Shown piece by piece: positions 33,988 through 45,639 of a stretch of 64,000 nucleotides of DNA (the stretch's first letter is position 1; every line of letters begins with the position of its first letter). Origin of the DNA: Xenopus tropicalis (lineage: Eukaryota; Chordata; Amphibia; Anura; Pipidae); contig NC_030679.2 in assembly GCF_000004195.4 (NCBI RefSeq), positions 29,997,712 to 30,061,711 on the forward strand. Direction: 5' to 3'. The notes below the pieces were generated by a model. That model searched no databases and was not told the DNA's origin. It saw only the letters and a list, made by a program, of their open reading frames with translations. The position numbers and the translations under genes were made by a program.

Positions 33988-36246
33988 GTGAAAGCCAATG
34001 ATTCTGACCAAGGAGTTAATGCAGAGATTGATTACTCCTTCCACCAAGCCTCAGATACAGTCCGGCGGCTTCTGCATTTGGACAGATCCACAGGTCTGAT
34101 AACAGTCCAGGGTCCTATTGACCGAGAAGATGTAGGTACTCTGAAATTCTCGGTGGTTGCAAAGGATAAAGGAGCCAATCCCAAGACTGCCCGCACCCAG
34201 GTGACAATTACAATTCGAGACACAAATGACAACAAACCAGTGATAGAAATCAGAGGATTTGGCCTTGTTACGCACCAAGGTGGAGTAGCTAACATTTCCG
34301 AAGATGTTCCAGTGGAGACACCGGTGGCTTTGGTGCAAGTCTCTGATATAGATGAGGGGGTAAATGCTGCTGTGACTTGTGTGGTGGCTGGAGATGTCCC
34401 ATTCCAACTGAAACAAGTTAGTGATACAGGCAGCGATAGCAAGAAAAAATACTTCCTACAAACCACCACGGCGCTGGACTATGAATCTGTGAAAGAGTAC
34501 ACAATTGAAATCGTGGCTGTGGACTCGGGCAACCCTCCCCTTTCCAGCACAAACTCTCTTAAGGTGCAAGTGACTGATGTGAATGATAATGCGCCTGTCT
34601 TTAGTCAAAGTTTGATGGAGGTGGTATTTCCTGAAAACAATGATATTAATGATTTAGTGATGGAAGTAAGTGCAACTGATGCAGACAGTGGTCCCAACTC
34701 TCAGCTTCATTACTCAATTCTACCAGACCCATCTGCTAGGGGCATTTTTTCAATAAACCCAGACTCTGGTCAGATTCGAGTCAACACGGTATTGGATCGG
34801 GAACAGAGGGAACATTATGATTTTCATGTAGTTGCTGTAGATAAGGGAATCCCAAGTCTAAAAGGAACAGCCTCTGTTGTCATCACTGTATTGGATCGTA
34901 ATGATAATGACCCCAAGTTTATGCTAAATGGCTACAATTTCTCGGTAATGGAGAATATGCCACGATTAAGCCCTGTGGGCATGGTAACTGTCATTGATGC
35001 AGATAAAGGGGAAAATGCTCATATCCACCTTTCTGTGGAACCAGAGAGTGGAGAGTTTGTCATCCAGAACGGGACAGGCACTATCCTCTCCAGCATCTCC
35101 TTTGACCGGGAGCATCAGAGCACCTACACCTTCCGGTTGAAGGCGGTGGACGGAGGGGACCCGCCCCGTTCCTCCTACGTTGGGGTGACCATAAATGTCC
35201 TTGATGAAAATGATAATGCCCCAGTGATTGTTGTTCCATCTAACATTTCCTACAAGTATCTCACCCCTCAAACGCATCCAGGTACACCGGTCAATTGGGT
35301 GAGAGCAGAAGACATGGATACAGGCATAAATGCAGAACTCGATTACAGCATTGCTAGCGGTAATCCCTTTGAACTTTTTCAAATCTCTCATAATAATGGT
35401 GAGGTAACCCTGGAAAAAGCGATAATAAGAAAGCATTATGGCCTTCACCGCCTAGTTGTAAAAGTAACTGATAAAGGGAAGCCTTCCAGACATGGCACAG
35501 CCTTAGTTCACTTCTATATCAATGAGACATTGACAAATCAGACTTTAGTTGAAACTTTACTTGGTCACAGCCAGTTCACCCCATTAGACATAGACATTGC
35601 TGGAGACCCAGAGTATGAGCTAAGCAAGCAACGGAGCAACATAATATTTGGTGTAATTACTGGTATTGTTGCAGTAATTTTAGTCATTGTGGTAGTTGTT
35701 GTGGCACGATATTGTCGGCAAAAAGAAGCCAAGAGTGGCTATCAAGCTGGAAAAAAGGAGACAAAAGACTTGTATGCTCCAAAGCAGGGCAATAAAAACA
35801 ACAAAATCAAAAACAAAGTCAAGAAGAGCAAGTCTCCAAAGCCACCCAAGCCAGTTGAAGAAGATGAGGAAACTGGTTTGCAGAAGTCCCTTAAATTTAA
35901 CCTGATGAGTGACTCTGTTGGAGACAGCCCGCGTATTCACCTTCCTTTGAATTACCCCCCAGGCAGCCCTGACTTGGGCCGTCACTATCGTTCAAACTCC
36001 CCTCTGCCATCAATTCAGCTGCAACCACAGTCCCCATCTGCCTCCAAGAAGCACCAGGTGGTGCAGGATCTTCCAGCCACTAACACTTTTGTTGGCACTG
36101 GGGACAACAATTCCACTGGCTCTGATCAGTACTCGGATTACAGCTACCGGACCAACACCCAGAAATACAACCACAAGCAGGTAGGCGATTACTTCCTTCG
36201 TGAAGCTGCCAGGGACGGCACTCTAGCTTGGACTGACGTGTGGTGA
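33988..36246 (+). CDS. pcdh1: Protocadherin-1, second coding exon (EC3-EC7, membrane span, CM1 tail, short-isoform end)
   Basis: Continues in phase 0 from the previous exon after the acceptor gttacag (ending at 33,987), encoding residues 266-1,017. EC3 ends at DTNDN 343-347, EC4 at DVNDN 462-466, EC5 at DRNDN 568-572 and EC6 at DENDN 671-675; EC7 runs to about 790 and lacks a closing DxNDN, as expected for the membrane-proximal repeat. Six N-glycosylation sequons are visible (N367, N582, N626, N684, N777, N782). The membrane segment is about 817-838 (IIFGVITGIVAVILVIVVVV), followed by a basic stop-transfer RYCRQK. The cytoplasmic tail has a lysine-rich stretch (868-887) and the conserved CM1 block (about 898-987, including HLPLNYPPGSPDLGRHYRSN). 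At 36,180 the codon for Q996 is followed by gtaggc: splicing there would give the long isoform, while reading on adds 21 residues ending WTDVW before TGA. CM2 and CM3 are absent from this exon, as in other delta-1 protocadherins. No frameshift or premature stop is seen. Confidence 0.95.
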   Translation: MKANDSDQGVNAEIDYSFHQASDTVRRLLHLDRSTGLITVQGPIDREDVGTLKFSVVAKDKGANPKTARTQVTITIRDTNDNKPVIEIRGFGLVTHQGGVANISEDVPVETPVALVQVSDIDEGVNAAVTCVVAGDVPFQLKQVSDTGSDSKKKYFLQTTTALDYESVKEYTIEIVAVDSGNPPLSSTNSLKVQVTDVNDNAPVFSQSLMEVVFPENNDINDLVMEVSATDADSGPNSQLHYSILPDPSARGIFSINPDSGQIRVNTVLDREQREHYDFHVVAVDKGIPSLKGTASVVITVLDRNDNDPKFMLNGYNFSVMENMPRLSPVGMVTVIDADKGENAHIHLSVEPESGEFVIQNGTGTILSSISFDREHQSTYTFRLKAVDGGDPPRSSYVGVTINVLDENDNAPVIVVPSNISYKYLTPQTHPGTPVNWVRAEDMDTGINAELDYSIASGNPFELFQISHNNGEVTLEKAIIRKHYGLHRLVVKVTDKGKPSRHGTALVHFYINETLTNQTLVETLLGHSQFTPLDIDIAGDPEYELSKQRSNIIFGVITGIVAVILVIVVVVVARYCRQKEAKSGYQAGKKETKDLYAPKQGNKNNKIKNKVKKSKSPKPPKPVEEDEETGLQKSLKFNLMSDSVGDSPRIHLPLNYPPGSPDLGRHYRSNSPLPSIQLQPQSPSASKKHQVVQDLPATNTFVGTGDNNSTGSDQYSDYSYRTNTQKYNHKQVGDYFLREAARDGTLAWTDVW
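36181..36186 (+). promoter_or_regulatory. pcdh1: Alternative splice donor used or retained at the pcdh1 isoform switch
   Basis: The sequence AAGCAG|GTAGGC is a usable donor. From memory, human PCDH1 long and short isoforms also diverge directly after a KQ dipeptide following YSDYSYRTN. Use of this donor would join downstream exons (CM2/CM3) that are not in the window; non-use yields the short tail. Confidence 0.7.
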
Positions 36247-36548
36247 TTCTTCTCCTTGTACTTATGAGCCAGTGAGATGGGTGATATGATGGGGCATAAA
36301 AGAAGACTGCTTTTAATTGCAAAGGTGTTAGAAAGTTTCAAAAACAATGTTGCTGTACTAAGCCAAAAATTATGTATAACCAGCAGCACTTATTACAATC
36401 TTGCATTGGTTCTTCTATGCCTATTTAAGTCCAACAAAATTTTTATTTTGAAGGCACAAGGGGAAGTTTTTTTTTTTTTTTCTTAAAATTAGTTTTCCAC
36501 TCTCTAGCAGCACCTACACACAATGACAAATGGTTACTTATTCTAGAC

Positions 36549-36670
36549 CAGTGATTTTCAATTTGTTGCCCTCCACCTGCTTTGGAACTGTAGCTACCAG
36601 GTCCCTGCTTTTGGGATTCTGGGAGTTTTAGCTCGTTAACAGTTGGAGAGCCACAGGTTAAAGATCAGTG
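36549..36670. mobile_element. hAT-like fragment with cagtga termini
   Basis: Begins cagtgattttcaatttgtt and ends gttaaagatcagtg; contains gggattctgggagttttag. Flanking 8-mers do not match, so the boundaries or the assignment are uncertain. Confidence 0.45.
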
Positions 36671-37917
36671 CTTAAAGACAATACCAAAGTTGTGGTGAGC
36701 CGGCTCCCACTGTTTTAGCACTTGTAAGGGGGGGGATGTTGAGTTTACACATTGTAGTTTTTACAAAGGCTGTATTTTACATTTGTGTAATACTCTTTTA
36801 GGCAGTCATACAATAGTCGCCTATCCCACTTTACAGCTGTGTGCTACATGTTGTGGTGCTATTAAAACTACTAATCTATGTGGAGAGAAACCAAAACAAA
36901 AAAAAATGTTGCTTGCCTTAATGCTAGTTGGAGGGCTTTGTGGCAATATATATTATAAGGGAGCATGTGCAAGGAATTGCTTTGGTGGCTCGGGGTTCTC
37001 TAGAGCAATGTTTACGGTTATAAGGCACAGTGAAATAACTAATCCTAATTATAACTGTTGTGGCTAATACTGCATGCTGCTGTGTATTTGCACTGCACTT
37101 TGCTCTTCTGCTGTTCTTCTTTTCCCCCTCTCTGACTCTTCTAACCATCACATCTTCTGGTGATGCTGATCGCACACAATTACACCATTGTTGCTCACCC
37201 TCCCATGTAGAGTGAAATACCAGCTTCCGGCACATGTTGCTCTCTTAATGGACTTTAATGCCCTGTTCTAATATTCTGAACCGCCTCTGAGACAAACCCA
37301 GGGCAACCCACTTTAAACAAAATGACAAACAATCTTTTAAACCGGCAAAGGAGTCCGTCAAAAGAATGTCAGCCTAATAGCATGGGCGCATAACTTGAGC
37401 TATGAAAGGAGCACTCACAATAATAGAGGGAGGGCGTCACGCGTTGGGGAATCTGCATATTAACAGTCTAACTGAGGCCGTAACAAATGTCTTCTGTCTG
37501 TCTCTCTTTCCGCTAAGTTTTAATGCTTAGTACTTGTTTCAGATCCCAGAAATTTGCTCTAGCGCTAGACTGAACATGTGTAAGGGATGTGCATGGGTCT
37601 AGATTCAGGTATATAATCCCCATTCAGTGGTTGGAAATGTGTTATATGAACATGCGAGGAATTAAGATTATTCTTACATATAGATTTTATAAAGTTTTAG
37701 ACACTGTCAAATGCAAACGAAGCAGGGTTCAGGGACTGAACATACATTATGAACGTTGCTGATGTGCCTTTAGTTTAATCACGATTGTGCCTTCGTCCAA
37801 TGGATACATATATATTTGAAGTATTTTTTTTTTTTCTAATGCCCTTGTTATATGCTGCTTTAAAATTTTGTGTTTTGTAAAGGTAAACTGACCTCCCAAG
37901 TCAATAGAGAAATAAAT

Positions 37918-37941
37918 GGGGGGGGGGGGGGGGGGGGGGGG
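37918..37941. repeat. Poly-G run
   Basis: An uninterrupted run of about 24 G inside the presumed 3' UTR or intron; a likely site of length variation or assembly error. Confidence 0.9.
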
Positions 37942-39205
37942 AGGGATTCTGTGTGTAGTTAGGAACCAGCTTTTAATGAATATGAAGGACTTTTGTTGAA
38001 AATGTTTTTGTTCTTTCACTGCATGCATGTGAACTTTATTACATTCTTGTTTTGATATTCCTCAAATATTTTGAAATCTTCAGCCGGGCTCCGGATAAAA
38101 TTTGAAGGGTCACTTTAAAATTGTTTCATTTCATAACGAGGCCTTGTGCATCGTGGTACACAATAAATGAAATGCTGGACCTCCTAGTCTTTGTAAAAAT
38201 GTAAATTCTTCCTTGAGTTGAGAGATGCTGGTCACCATTAATTGCCTTTGTACACTATTTCTTAAAACTGTAACCGTCTTGGAACAGCTTTTGGTCGTTG
38301 GCACAGACCATTCCATGCCAGCAGGGCGGTAAGGATTCAGTTGTAGCCCTTTCTTTCATTTTTTTTTTTTAAGCTACTTTGCACCAAAGAGCAGAAAATA
38401 AAGCCTTATTCCATTTATTTGTGCCAGCACTGAGTAGTTATCACCTAATGCCATAGAATTAACATTTCTTGAGTAAAAGCCTCCATATTTATTATATTGA
38501 TAGAGATAGTCACAGCAGCTTTAGGTAGTCATACTTCGATTAAACTATTCTGTTCAGGGCGAGTGCCCCTACTAAGGCAATTAGTGTAACGACTCTCAAA
38601 AACCAGCTTTATACACCCACATATGCAGATAAGCCATGTTCCTGTACAAAAGCCAGTCTACAAGGAAATATTTGCAAGATGCAGTTTCCCTTTTAAGATG
38701 CACAAAAGGATGGACAAGGAAATGGAAAGCTGCTGACCCTGTTATATTTCAGTCCACGCTGTCACTACTGTTGTACATCCTTATCCTGTCAGAAATCAAA
38801 GCAGTCATCAATGAACCATGACATCCAGAACTGGCAGAGTGGTGTAATTCTTCATAGTGATGGCAACAGCTGCTTAAGAACAGGGTTATTAGGCAACTGT
38901 TGGCCTTGCAGCAGTTATGGGGTTATAATACCATGCCGGGACAGTTGCTGGTATGCGGATAGTTATGGGATAGCTGAAAAAGAGAAATTTCCCTGCCCCT
39001 ACCATAAAACACACCTACTCTCTGATGACTTAATGATTCATACTGAGGAGGGGCATCTCTTTGTACACTAATTACTGTTACTTATTATTTTTTGTATTTT
39101 ATTTATTTACTTTAAAAATTGTTAATCTCTTAATTCCAGTCCGTTATTTTGAATATCTCATGGCCAATGTACACTGTGACTATTTAACTTTGCATTTGTT
39201 CTGTA

Positions 39206-39211
39206 AATAAA
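39206..39211 (+). terminator. Poly(A) signal AATAAA
   Basis: AATAAA followed within 5 nt by a GT/T-rich downstream element (gtgttgttttttt) that continues as a T-rich tract to 39,256. This is the best-formed cleavage signal downstream of the pcdh1 stop codon, and transposon composites begin about 120 bp later. Confidence 0.6.
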
Positions 39212-39339
39212 GTGTTGTTTTTTTATGATTTTATTTTTATTTTTTGTTTCTTTTTCAGTTAGGAACATGATCACTTAGAGGCTAACAATGCACTAAGCAC
39301 CTCTTATCTGTTAGTTCCAGAGTAAAGTCTACATGTTAA

Positions 39340-39702
39340 AGGAGACATATCATGTAAAAATGTGTTTACATACTAGTCCCGCCCATCTTTTCCACTTCCT
39401 GCTGCCTCATTTCCCAGGCTGTGCAGGGGCGCCGTAGGCACTTAAACACTGCACTGTAGTATAGGAACCAATCAGCAGCTAGACTCACCTGATCCGGAAC
39501 TGAAGCCTGGATTGGCCATCCCTACGCCTACCCCTCTTTTGAAATACGGACAGGGAACAGGGAGGATCTATGGGGAGCTCCAATAAAGTGATCTTTTTCT
39601 TTAAAGATATTCATTTTTGGCATAAAGTAAAACTAGCACCATATATTATTCATTATAATATATTAATTATGGGGGGAGTTTTTAGTTATAGTATGTATTT
39701 TT
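39340..39702 (-). mobile_element. MITE of the aggagacatat family, copy 2 (inverted relative to copy 1)
   Basis: Starts aggagacatatcatg after TTAA (39,336-39,339). Its reverse complement aligns over its length with 14,075-14,480 (for example ctagctgctgattggttcc, actacagtgcagtg, tttactttatgccaaaaatg). It abuts the next element. Confidence 0.75.
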
Positions 39703-39704
39703 TA

Positions 39705-40345
39705 AAAGAGAAGGAAAGGTTTAAACTAAGCTTTATCAGAAATTTATCAGGATTTAAATAAAGCTATATACAGAAAAGCTGCACTGACTTCTCTGTCAAA
39801 ATATGATTCTTTTTCTTTTGTGTACACATGTTCTTCGGTATTAGACTTAGACCTTCTCTCAGAAATTCCTTCAGGGCACGGCACAAATCTGCGCAGCTTC
39901 CTCCTCTGAATCGTCTGATATGGAGGTAGAAACGTTAGGCGTTCTGCCCCTATCTGGCGATTCAGCCTTAAACGCAGCTTTTGCTCGGACGCCTTCAACG
40001 GCACTCGATAGAAATCTTTTGTCCCACCCGATCACGAGACAGCTGTTATCCAAGGTTTTTGCCATATTGGTTGTCTCTTCGATCCACTATACACTCACAG
40101 AATACTGTACAAAACGATAATATCAGTGCGTTTATGGCCAGCTTAAGCTACCAGCAGCCAGAGCTACAGCATGGAAGTTACTGAGACCAAGCTAAATGGC
40201 AGCTGCTATCTTATACAAATAGAGGGAGCTTCTAGGGCTGTTAACTTGGGTTTGGTAAAGCTTTCTACAGAATAAATATAGCGTTCTAGCTTGCACTATT
40301 GTGGCCAGTCTATTGGCATTAAAATGCCAAAATGCCTTCTCCTTT
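39705..40345 (+). mobile_element. MITE of the aggagaaggaaag family, copy 2, interrupted
   Basis: Starts aaagagaaggaaagg and ends tgccttctccttt. The left part (39,705-39,870) and right part (40,146-40,345) match consecutive parts of the copy at 14,790, and are separated by a foreign insertion. Confidence 0.8.
39871..40142. mobile_element. ggccatacac-family element nested in the previous MITE
   Basis: Body (gaatcgtctgatatggaggt, ggcgattcagccttaaacg, acccgatcacgaga) is homologous to 20,138-20,431 and it ends tttatggccagc before TTA. CpG-rich relative to its host. Its left terminus is not clean, so a small deletion may have accompanied or followed insertion. Confidence 0.7.
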
Positions 40346-43030
40346 CAATAAAATATCCACTAAAAGTATAGATCCATTTATCAGAATTCTTGGAAATTAA
40401 TGTGTGGAGGTTTGAATTAAAACTGCCCCCTTCTCTGCCACTTACTACATGTGATTTGGGTTGGAAGGGAAAGGAGAAGATGTTAAAGGGGTTGCTCCAT
40501 TTAGACTGTTTGAAATGGGTTAGGGGCTTCCTTTTTGGAGCTTTTCTGAATTTCAGGACGCCTATCTTTTCTTCCGTCAAGGCTGTAAAATCAGGTTGCC
40601 CTTCAGAATCAAGTCAAATACAACTCCTAAAGTAGACTTTTGCTATACTTCTCTGGACCACTAAAAACTTCTGGCCTTTAATAAGTCTAGGAGCCCATTC
40701 TTATTGTCACATTTACTTGTTGATTTTCGGTGCCCTTTATCAAGCCATCTGAATCTTCATTCTGCCAGGTCACACTAACCCACTTTTTTTGTTATTGTTA
40801 AAGGAGCCTGGTGGTCCAAATTAAAATACTTAAATGGAAGTCTGCTTTATGCAAGCTTTCTGTTTGTGCTGGAATATTTTATTTCCATTTTCTCAGATTC
40901 TATGAATGTATTCAGTGCAGTTCAATCCATCTTTATTCCTAGAGTGGTTAATGAACTTGTCATCGCTACATCATTGGGAAGCACATTTTGCTGTCTCCTT
41001 GTCTTTCTTTCATGACCAAACTTAACTCTGTCTCCTTGACCGCATATTTAAGGGATGATTTATTAGATGCATTTACTTCTGTTCTTGGTGAAAGTACAGT
41101 ACCTGCTTATGCAAATGAATGAGAAACCCTAGTGAATTAACGATGGTCACATCTGATGGGCTTCATAATTTAGTACATGAGCAGCATTAAACGTTCAGAG
41201 CAATTAGAGGTATGCAGGTATCCAAATATGTGGTGCTCTGTTAAACGAGTGCCATATTCTCAGCATTCTCAACCAACCACTACTTGAGGTGCAACAAGCT
41301 CTAGTTTTAACACACAATGGGGCTAGCCAATTGTGAAGCTAAGTATAGATAAGTAGAAACACTGTATTTTGGACCAGCCAAAGCTTCAAAGAAATACACC
41401 CAATAAGCTAATCTCAGCTGGTTGGAAGCAGTACTTACACAGGCCAGAAGCACAGGTAAATCCACCTGTGCTGCTGAGTGATCCTTTTGTGTGGATATTA
41501 TGGGAACCTGCAGTGTAACTGGATCCCAAGGGAAGGTTTGTATTGCAGTAGTTCTTCTGGCTGGCCATACTGTTACTCTGCACAACCAGCAGTCTAGGTT
41601 TTCTTGGGCTCACCAAAAGTTATTAAACTATAACCAACAGCCTTTAGCTGTTGGGTGTAAGGCTAAAAATTGTAGCCCAACAGCCTCCTCTGTTTAATAT
41701 CAGCCACACATAATCTCCACATGTTGCTTAGCTGGTTAGTAATCGGCAAACTCGACTGTACTGGTTTCCAAGCTGTAATGCAACATGGTACTAATCTGCA
41801 GTGTAGCATAAAGACTTTATATGTGGTTGGTATTAGAGGAGGGAGATGAAGCTGACATTATTCTTTAATAGAAAAATCCTCCAGTACAAATAAAGTTCAT
41901 AGCTGATAGTAGTGGAGACCAGTAGTCAGTTGTGTGGCTATGTTTGCCTTCGTTATGAGAACAAATATATTGATACATAGAGATAACTGATCCACCAGGT
42001 AATGGTGATTCATAGCGAGCTCATTGCAGCAAAAGGGCTGAGCCTTGCTGTCCCCTAAGTGATACTCTGCAACAGGCTATATTTGCCATTTGTCAAGGAA
42101 ATCCCTGCATACAAATGTATATTCTGGGTCTGTAGGTACTGTGTAAATCTTCAGCCCCCCTCCTCCCATTTATTTTGTTAACAAAGCCAGTCCTTTCTGC
42201 TGATTTATGTTTTTTGTGCATTCCAACCCAACACATACCAGTCAGTCTTACCCCCCCCCCCCCCACCACCTTCCCTCCCCTTCCCCTGGGGACCTATAAA
42301 GAATTCTAGCATGAGAGGCAAAAAAAAAATCAAATGCGGAGACCATTCAACACACTAATGTCTCCTAATGTGACAGATCTTTGTTTAATAGACTAGTGCT
42401 GGCCCAGACTCTCCAAGAGGAACACTTGAAGGTTGCTTGCTGCACAGAAGCCACAAACTATGAGAGGAAAGCCCAGACTATTAATGGGTGACCCTGATTA
42501 ACCCCTAGCACAGGGTAATGGGGGCACCCATGAAGTATTTATATGTTTTTTGCAGGGGAGAGGGAGCTCTGTGTCAGGCAAGGCAAACCATTTTGAAATA
42601 TAATGCCAAATCCACATACTCCCTTATTAACATTGTTTTAAATGGCTTGAGGTTTGCTGCACGTATCAACTTTTACTGTGCAACCAGTGTTTCTGGACTA
42701 AAGAACACGGCCAAAGTGCATATTAATATCGGTCATAAACCATTCTAGTTAATCGTTAATGTAATGTTGCTTTTTAGTGCCAGGAGCCAAGCTAATGGCT
42801 GTGTCCTTTAGAGCACAAAGGAGAGGCCTTGTGTATATATACCCAGATCCCAAACCATATTCAGAAGCACACTTTACCCCAAACAACCCGTGAACTGGCT
42901 TTTTAAGGCGGTTGCTAATTTCCCACCTACCCGATCAATATCTGAACAAGACCATATCAGAATTTGATCAGTAAGCCAGCTATTATCAGTGAGAAGTCAG
43001 TTAATTCCTTGCACTTGCAGACTGACCATG
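40346..43030. other. Noncoding, no recognised gene
   Basis: Mostly unique AT-rich DNA; a poly-C run of about 14 nt at 42,251-42,264. No coding gene recognised. Confidence 0.4.

Positions 43031-43033
<3 letters not shown>

Positions 43034-43085
<52 letters not shown>
43034..43085. repeat. (TA)n microsatellite
   Basis: About 26 TA units. Confidence 0.95.
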
Positions 43086-43089
<4 letters not shown>

Positions 43090-43746
43090 TTGCTTCTGGC
43101 ACTTTTATGGCAGTAAACGCACCACTTTTACCTCCCCTCAGTGTTGCAAAATCCAATATACAAAAGGCTCGAAATAGAAAAAGGAAAAAGTTCTAAATAT
43201 TTTTTAAGTGAAAAAAAAAAAATGACAGGCCTATCGAATACTCTGCATTTTTAACCCCTGCCTTGTGCAAAAATTGGGTGGGGGACACCTAGGGAAGGCT
43301 CCAGCAGCTTTAACAAAAAAAAAAAGTTTAACGACGCTCTGCCTTTAGGTAATGAGGTTACCCATACAGATTTGCTTACATGTGGTTTGCCTGTCAAATT
43401 CCACAACTATGAAAATGAACCAAAGTTTCCACAAGCTTCTGGAATTAACCACAGAAAGGACGATAAAATAAACATTCACTGGAGATTTCCTCACAAATCT
43501 CCATTTAAACAGTCATTGCTTGGCAGCTCTCATTTCATAGGACATAAGGCCTATAAGTAAAAAAAAATAAAATAATGAAACCACATACAAAGGAGGGTGA
43601 TTTTATTTGAATATAGCAATTATGTGCCTATATTTGCTCTACTTAAGGGGAAAAAAACTAGAATTAGTCGGGCTGGGCAATCCTTAGTAGTAGTAGAATT
43701 TTGTTAGCAGTATATTATTAGTACTGGCAGTATAGTATTGTTATTA

Positions 43747-44080
43747 CTGGTATGGGATCCCTTATCTAGAAACCCACTATCCAGAAACCTCTGAATTTCA
43801 GAAAGACCATCTCCCATAGAGTTCATTTTAAGCAGGTAATTCTTATTTTTACAAATGATTTCCTCTCCCTGTAATAATAGAACAGTATCTTGTACTTGAT
43901 GGTAACTAAGCCGCATGATTCCATAGTGGTGGCAAAACAATCCTATTTGGTTTATGGTATTTAATGTTTATTAAAAAAAAATTTAATCAGGCTTTAGGTA
44001 TGGAGATCCAAATTATAGAAATATCTCTTATCCAGACAACCCTAGGTCCCAAGCATTCTGGATAATAGATCCTATACCTG
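43747..44080 (+). mobile_element. Complete MITE of the tatggg family
   Basis: Starts ctggtatgggatcccttat and ends ataatagatcctatacctg, flanked by TA on both sides (43,745-46, 44,081-82). About 334 bp. It lies in opposite orientation to the copy 325 bp downstream. Confidence 0.85.
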
Positions 44081-44405
44081 TAGTATTTTGGTATTGGTGG
44101 TATTATTGCATATTTGTTAAAAACCAACATATTCCACAGAGCTGTACAATAAAAGGGTAAATAATCAATAATAAAATAAATACATATACTGTTCAACAGT
44201 GCTTACAGTGAAAGAGGAGAAGGGGTACGAGACACAAGGTGTGGGATCAATGCTAAGAACAATAAAATTGATCATGGCTGCCAGGGCAGACTAAGGTCAG
44301 TTAACACTTTTGTTGCCGTTCAGTGGAATGCTTGCAAATCCTTTGTATGTAAAATGCCATTAAAGTCTGTTTATGAATACTCTTACAAGTAATGCATTGG
44401 AGGTA

Positions 44406-44735
44406 CAGGTATGGGACCCCTTATCCAGAATGCTCGGGACCTGGGGTTTTCCGGATAAGGGGTCTTTCCGTAATTTGGATCTCCTACCTTAAGTCTGCTA
44501 AAACAATTATTAAAACAGTAATTAAACCCAATAGGATTGTTTTGGTTCCAATAAGGATTAATTATATATCTTAGTTGGGATCAAGTACAAGGTACTGTTT
44601 TATTATTACAGAGAAAAAGGAAACCATTTTTAAAAATTTGAATTATTTGATTAAAATGGAATCTATGGTAGATGATCTTTCCGTAATTCTGAACTTTCTG
44701 GATAATGGGTTTCCGGATAAGGGGTCCAATACCTG
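44406..44735 (-). mobile_element. Complete MITE of the tatggg family, inverted relative to the previous copy
   Basis: Starts caggtatgggaccccttat and ends ataaggggtccaatacctg, flanked by TA (44,404-05, 44,736-37). Contains atgctcgggacctggggtt and a second inner cggataaggggtc. The 60-codon ORF crossing it is a transposon by-product. Confidence 0.85.
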
Positions 44736-45117
44736 TACTCTTGTAAAATATTTTTAAATGTTATCTTATAATGCTTTACAAGGGAGCTCTGCATTGACTT
44801 GGTTGCACAACTAAAAATACTCTCCACCTTTACAAGAGATGTGAGGCTGCACTAAAGGGTTAAAATCTCCAGGCTCTGAAGGTCACTTCAGAAAGTTCTC
44901 AGGTGCTGATAGTAATGGGTAGGGCTTCAATTCACAGCGCTCCTCTGTCTTGGTGCTTCACTTCCTGCTAAGCAATTTTCAAAAAACAATATAGTTGTTC
45001 ATATGTTGTCAGAAAAACAGGACGAGGATATATATGTATTATGGGCTTGCACAAAGAACAGCTGGAAGGCTGGGGTGTGGGGTTATTAAAGGGTAAATTG
45101 TTGCTAAAATTTATTAA

Positions 45118-45160
45118 AAAAAAAAAAAAATTATATATATATATATTTTTTTTTTTTGCA
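45118..45160. repeat. Poly-A / (TA)n / poly-T compound
   Basis: Adjacent runs of A, TA and T. Confidence 0.8.
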
Positions 45161-45639
45161 TTCAATTTCCATAGATTTATGGCTAACCAATTATTTCATT
45201 CAGCGTTGTTCACTCTGGAGGAGTCCTTTTCTACTGCACTTCCTGAACAACTGTAGGTACATAACACAAAAAAAAAACAGTGCTCCTATGTGCAAGTGGG
45301 CATTAGGCACACTGCTTTCCCTCCCTCACTTCTCTCCTTTCTTCATATGCCCCCCCTCCCCCCAACCCTTCGGCTATTAACCACTCACCTAGAATGTAAG
45401 CTCTCCGGGGCAGGGAGCTCTCCCTGATAAGTAATCTTTATAATGTAATAATGGTTGCATAGTCATTGTTTTCTCAATGCTGTTTAATGCTGCTTAGAAA
45501 CACCATTCTCTATACAGAATAACCTCTGCCCCTCTGTGTCACTGAACACAATTATAAAATAATTATTTTTTTCAGAACAGCGTGTCCTTTAATTGACTAC
45601 TACTGAAGTACAAGGGTTCTAGGAAAACTGTTAAATCTT

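Larger units (their letters stand above)
36247..39230 (+). other. pcdh1: Probable 3' UTR of the short pcdh1 transcript (also first part of the long-isoform intron)
   Basis: Noncoding sequence from the TGA to a strong poly(A) signal. It contains a hAT-like fragment (36,549-36,670), a 24-nt G run (37,918-37,941) and weaker AATAAA motifs at 37,911, 38,162 and 38,397. The stretch 37,250-37,500 is repeat-free and not low-complexity, so it may be a conserved UTR or intronic element. The exact 3' end is inferred; earlier cleavage sites are possible. Confidence 0.5.

Noticed and set aside
34032..34469. 145-codon minus-strand ORF
   Set aside because: Antisense shadow of pcdh1 EC3-EC4.
34966..35448. 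160-codon minus-strand ORF
   Set aside because: Lies wholly antisense to the pcdh1 cadherin exon, which has clear plus-strand coding signal.
43704..44574. Small ORFs at 43,704-43,940 and 44,392-44,574
   Set aside because: They lie in the termini and bodies of non-autonomous MITEs.
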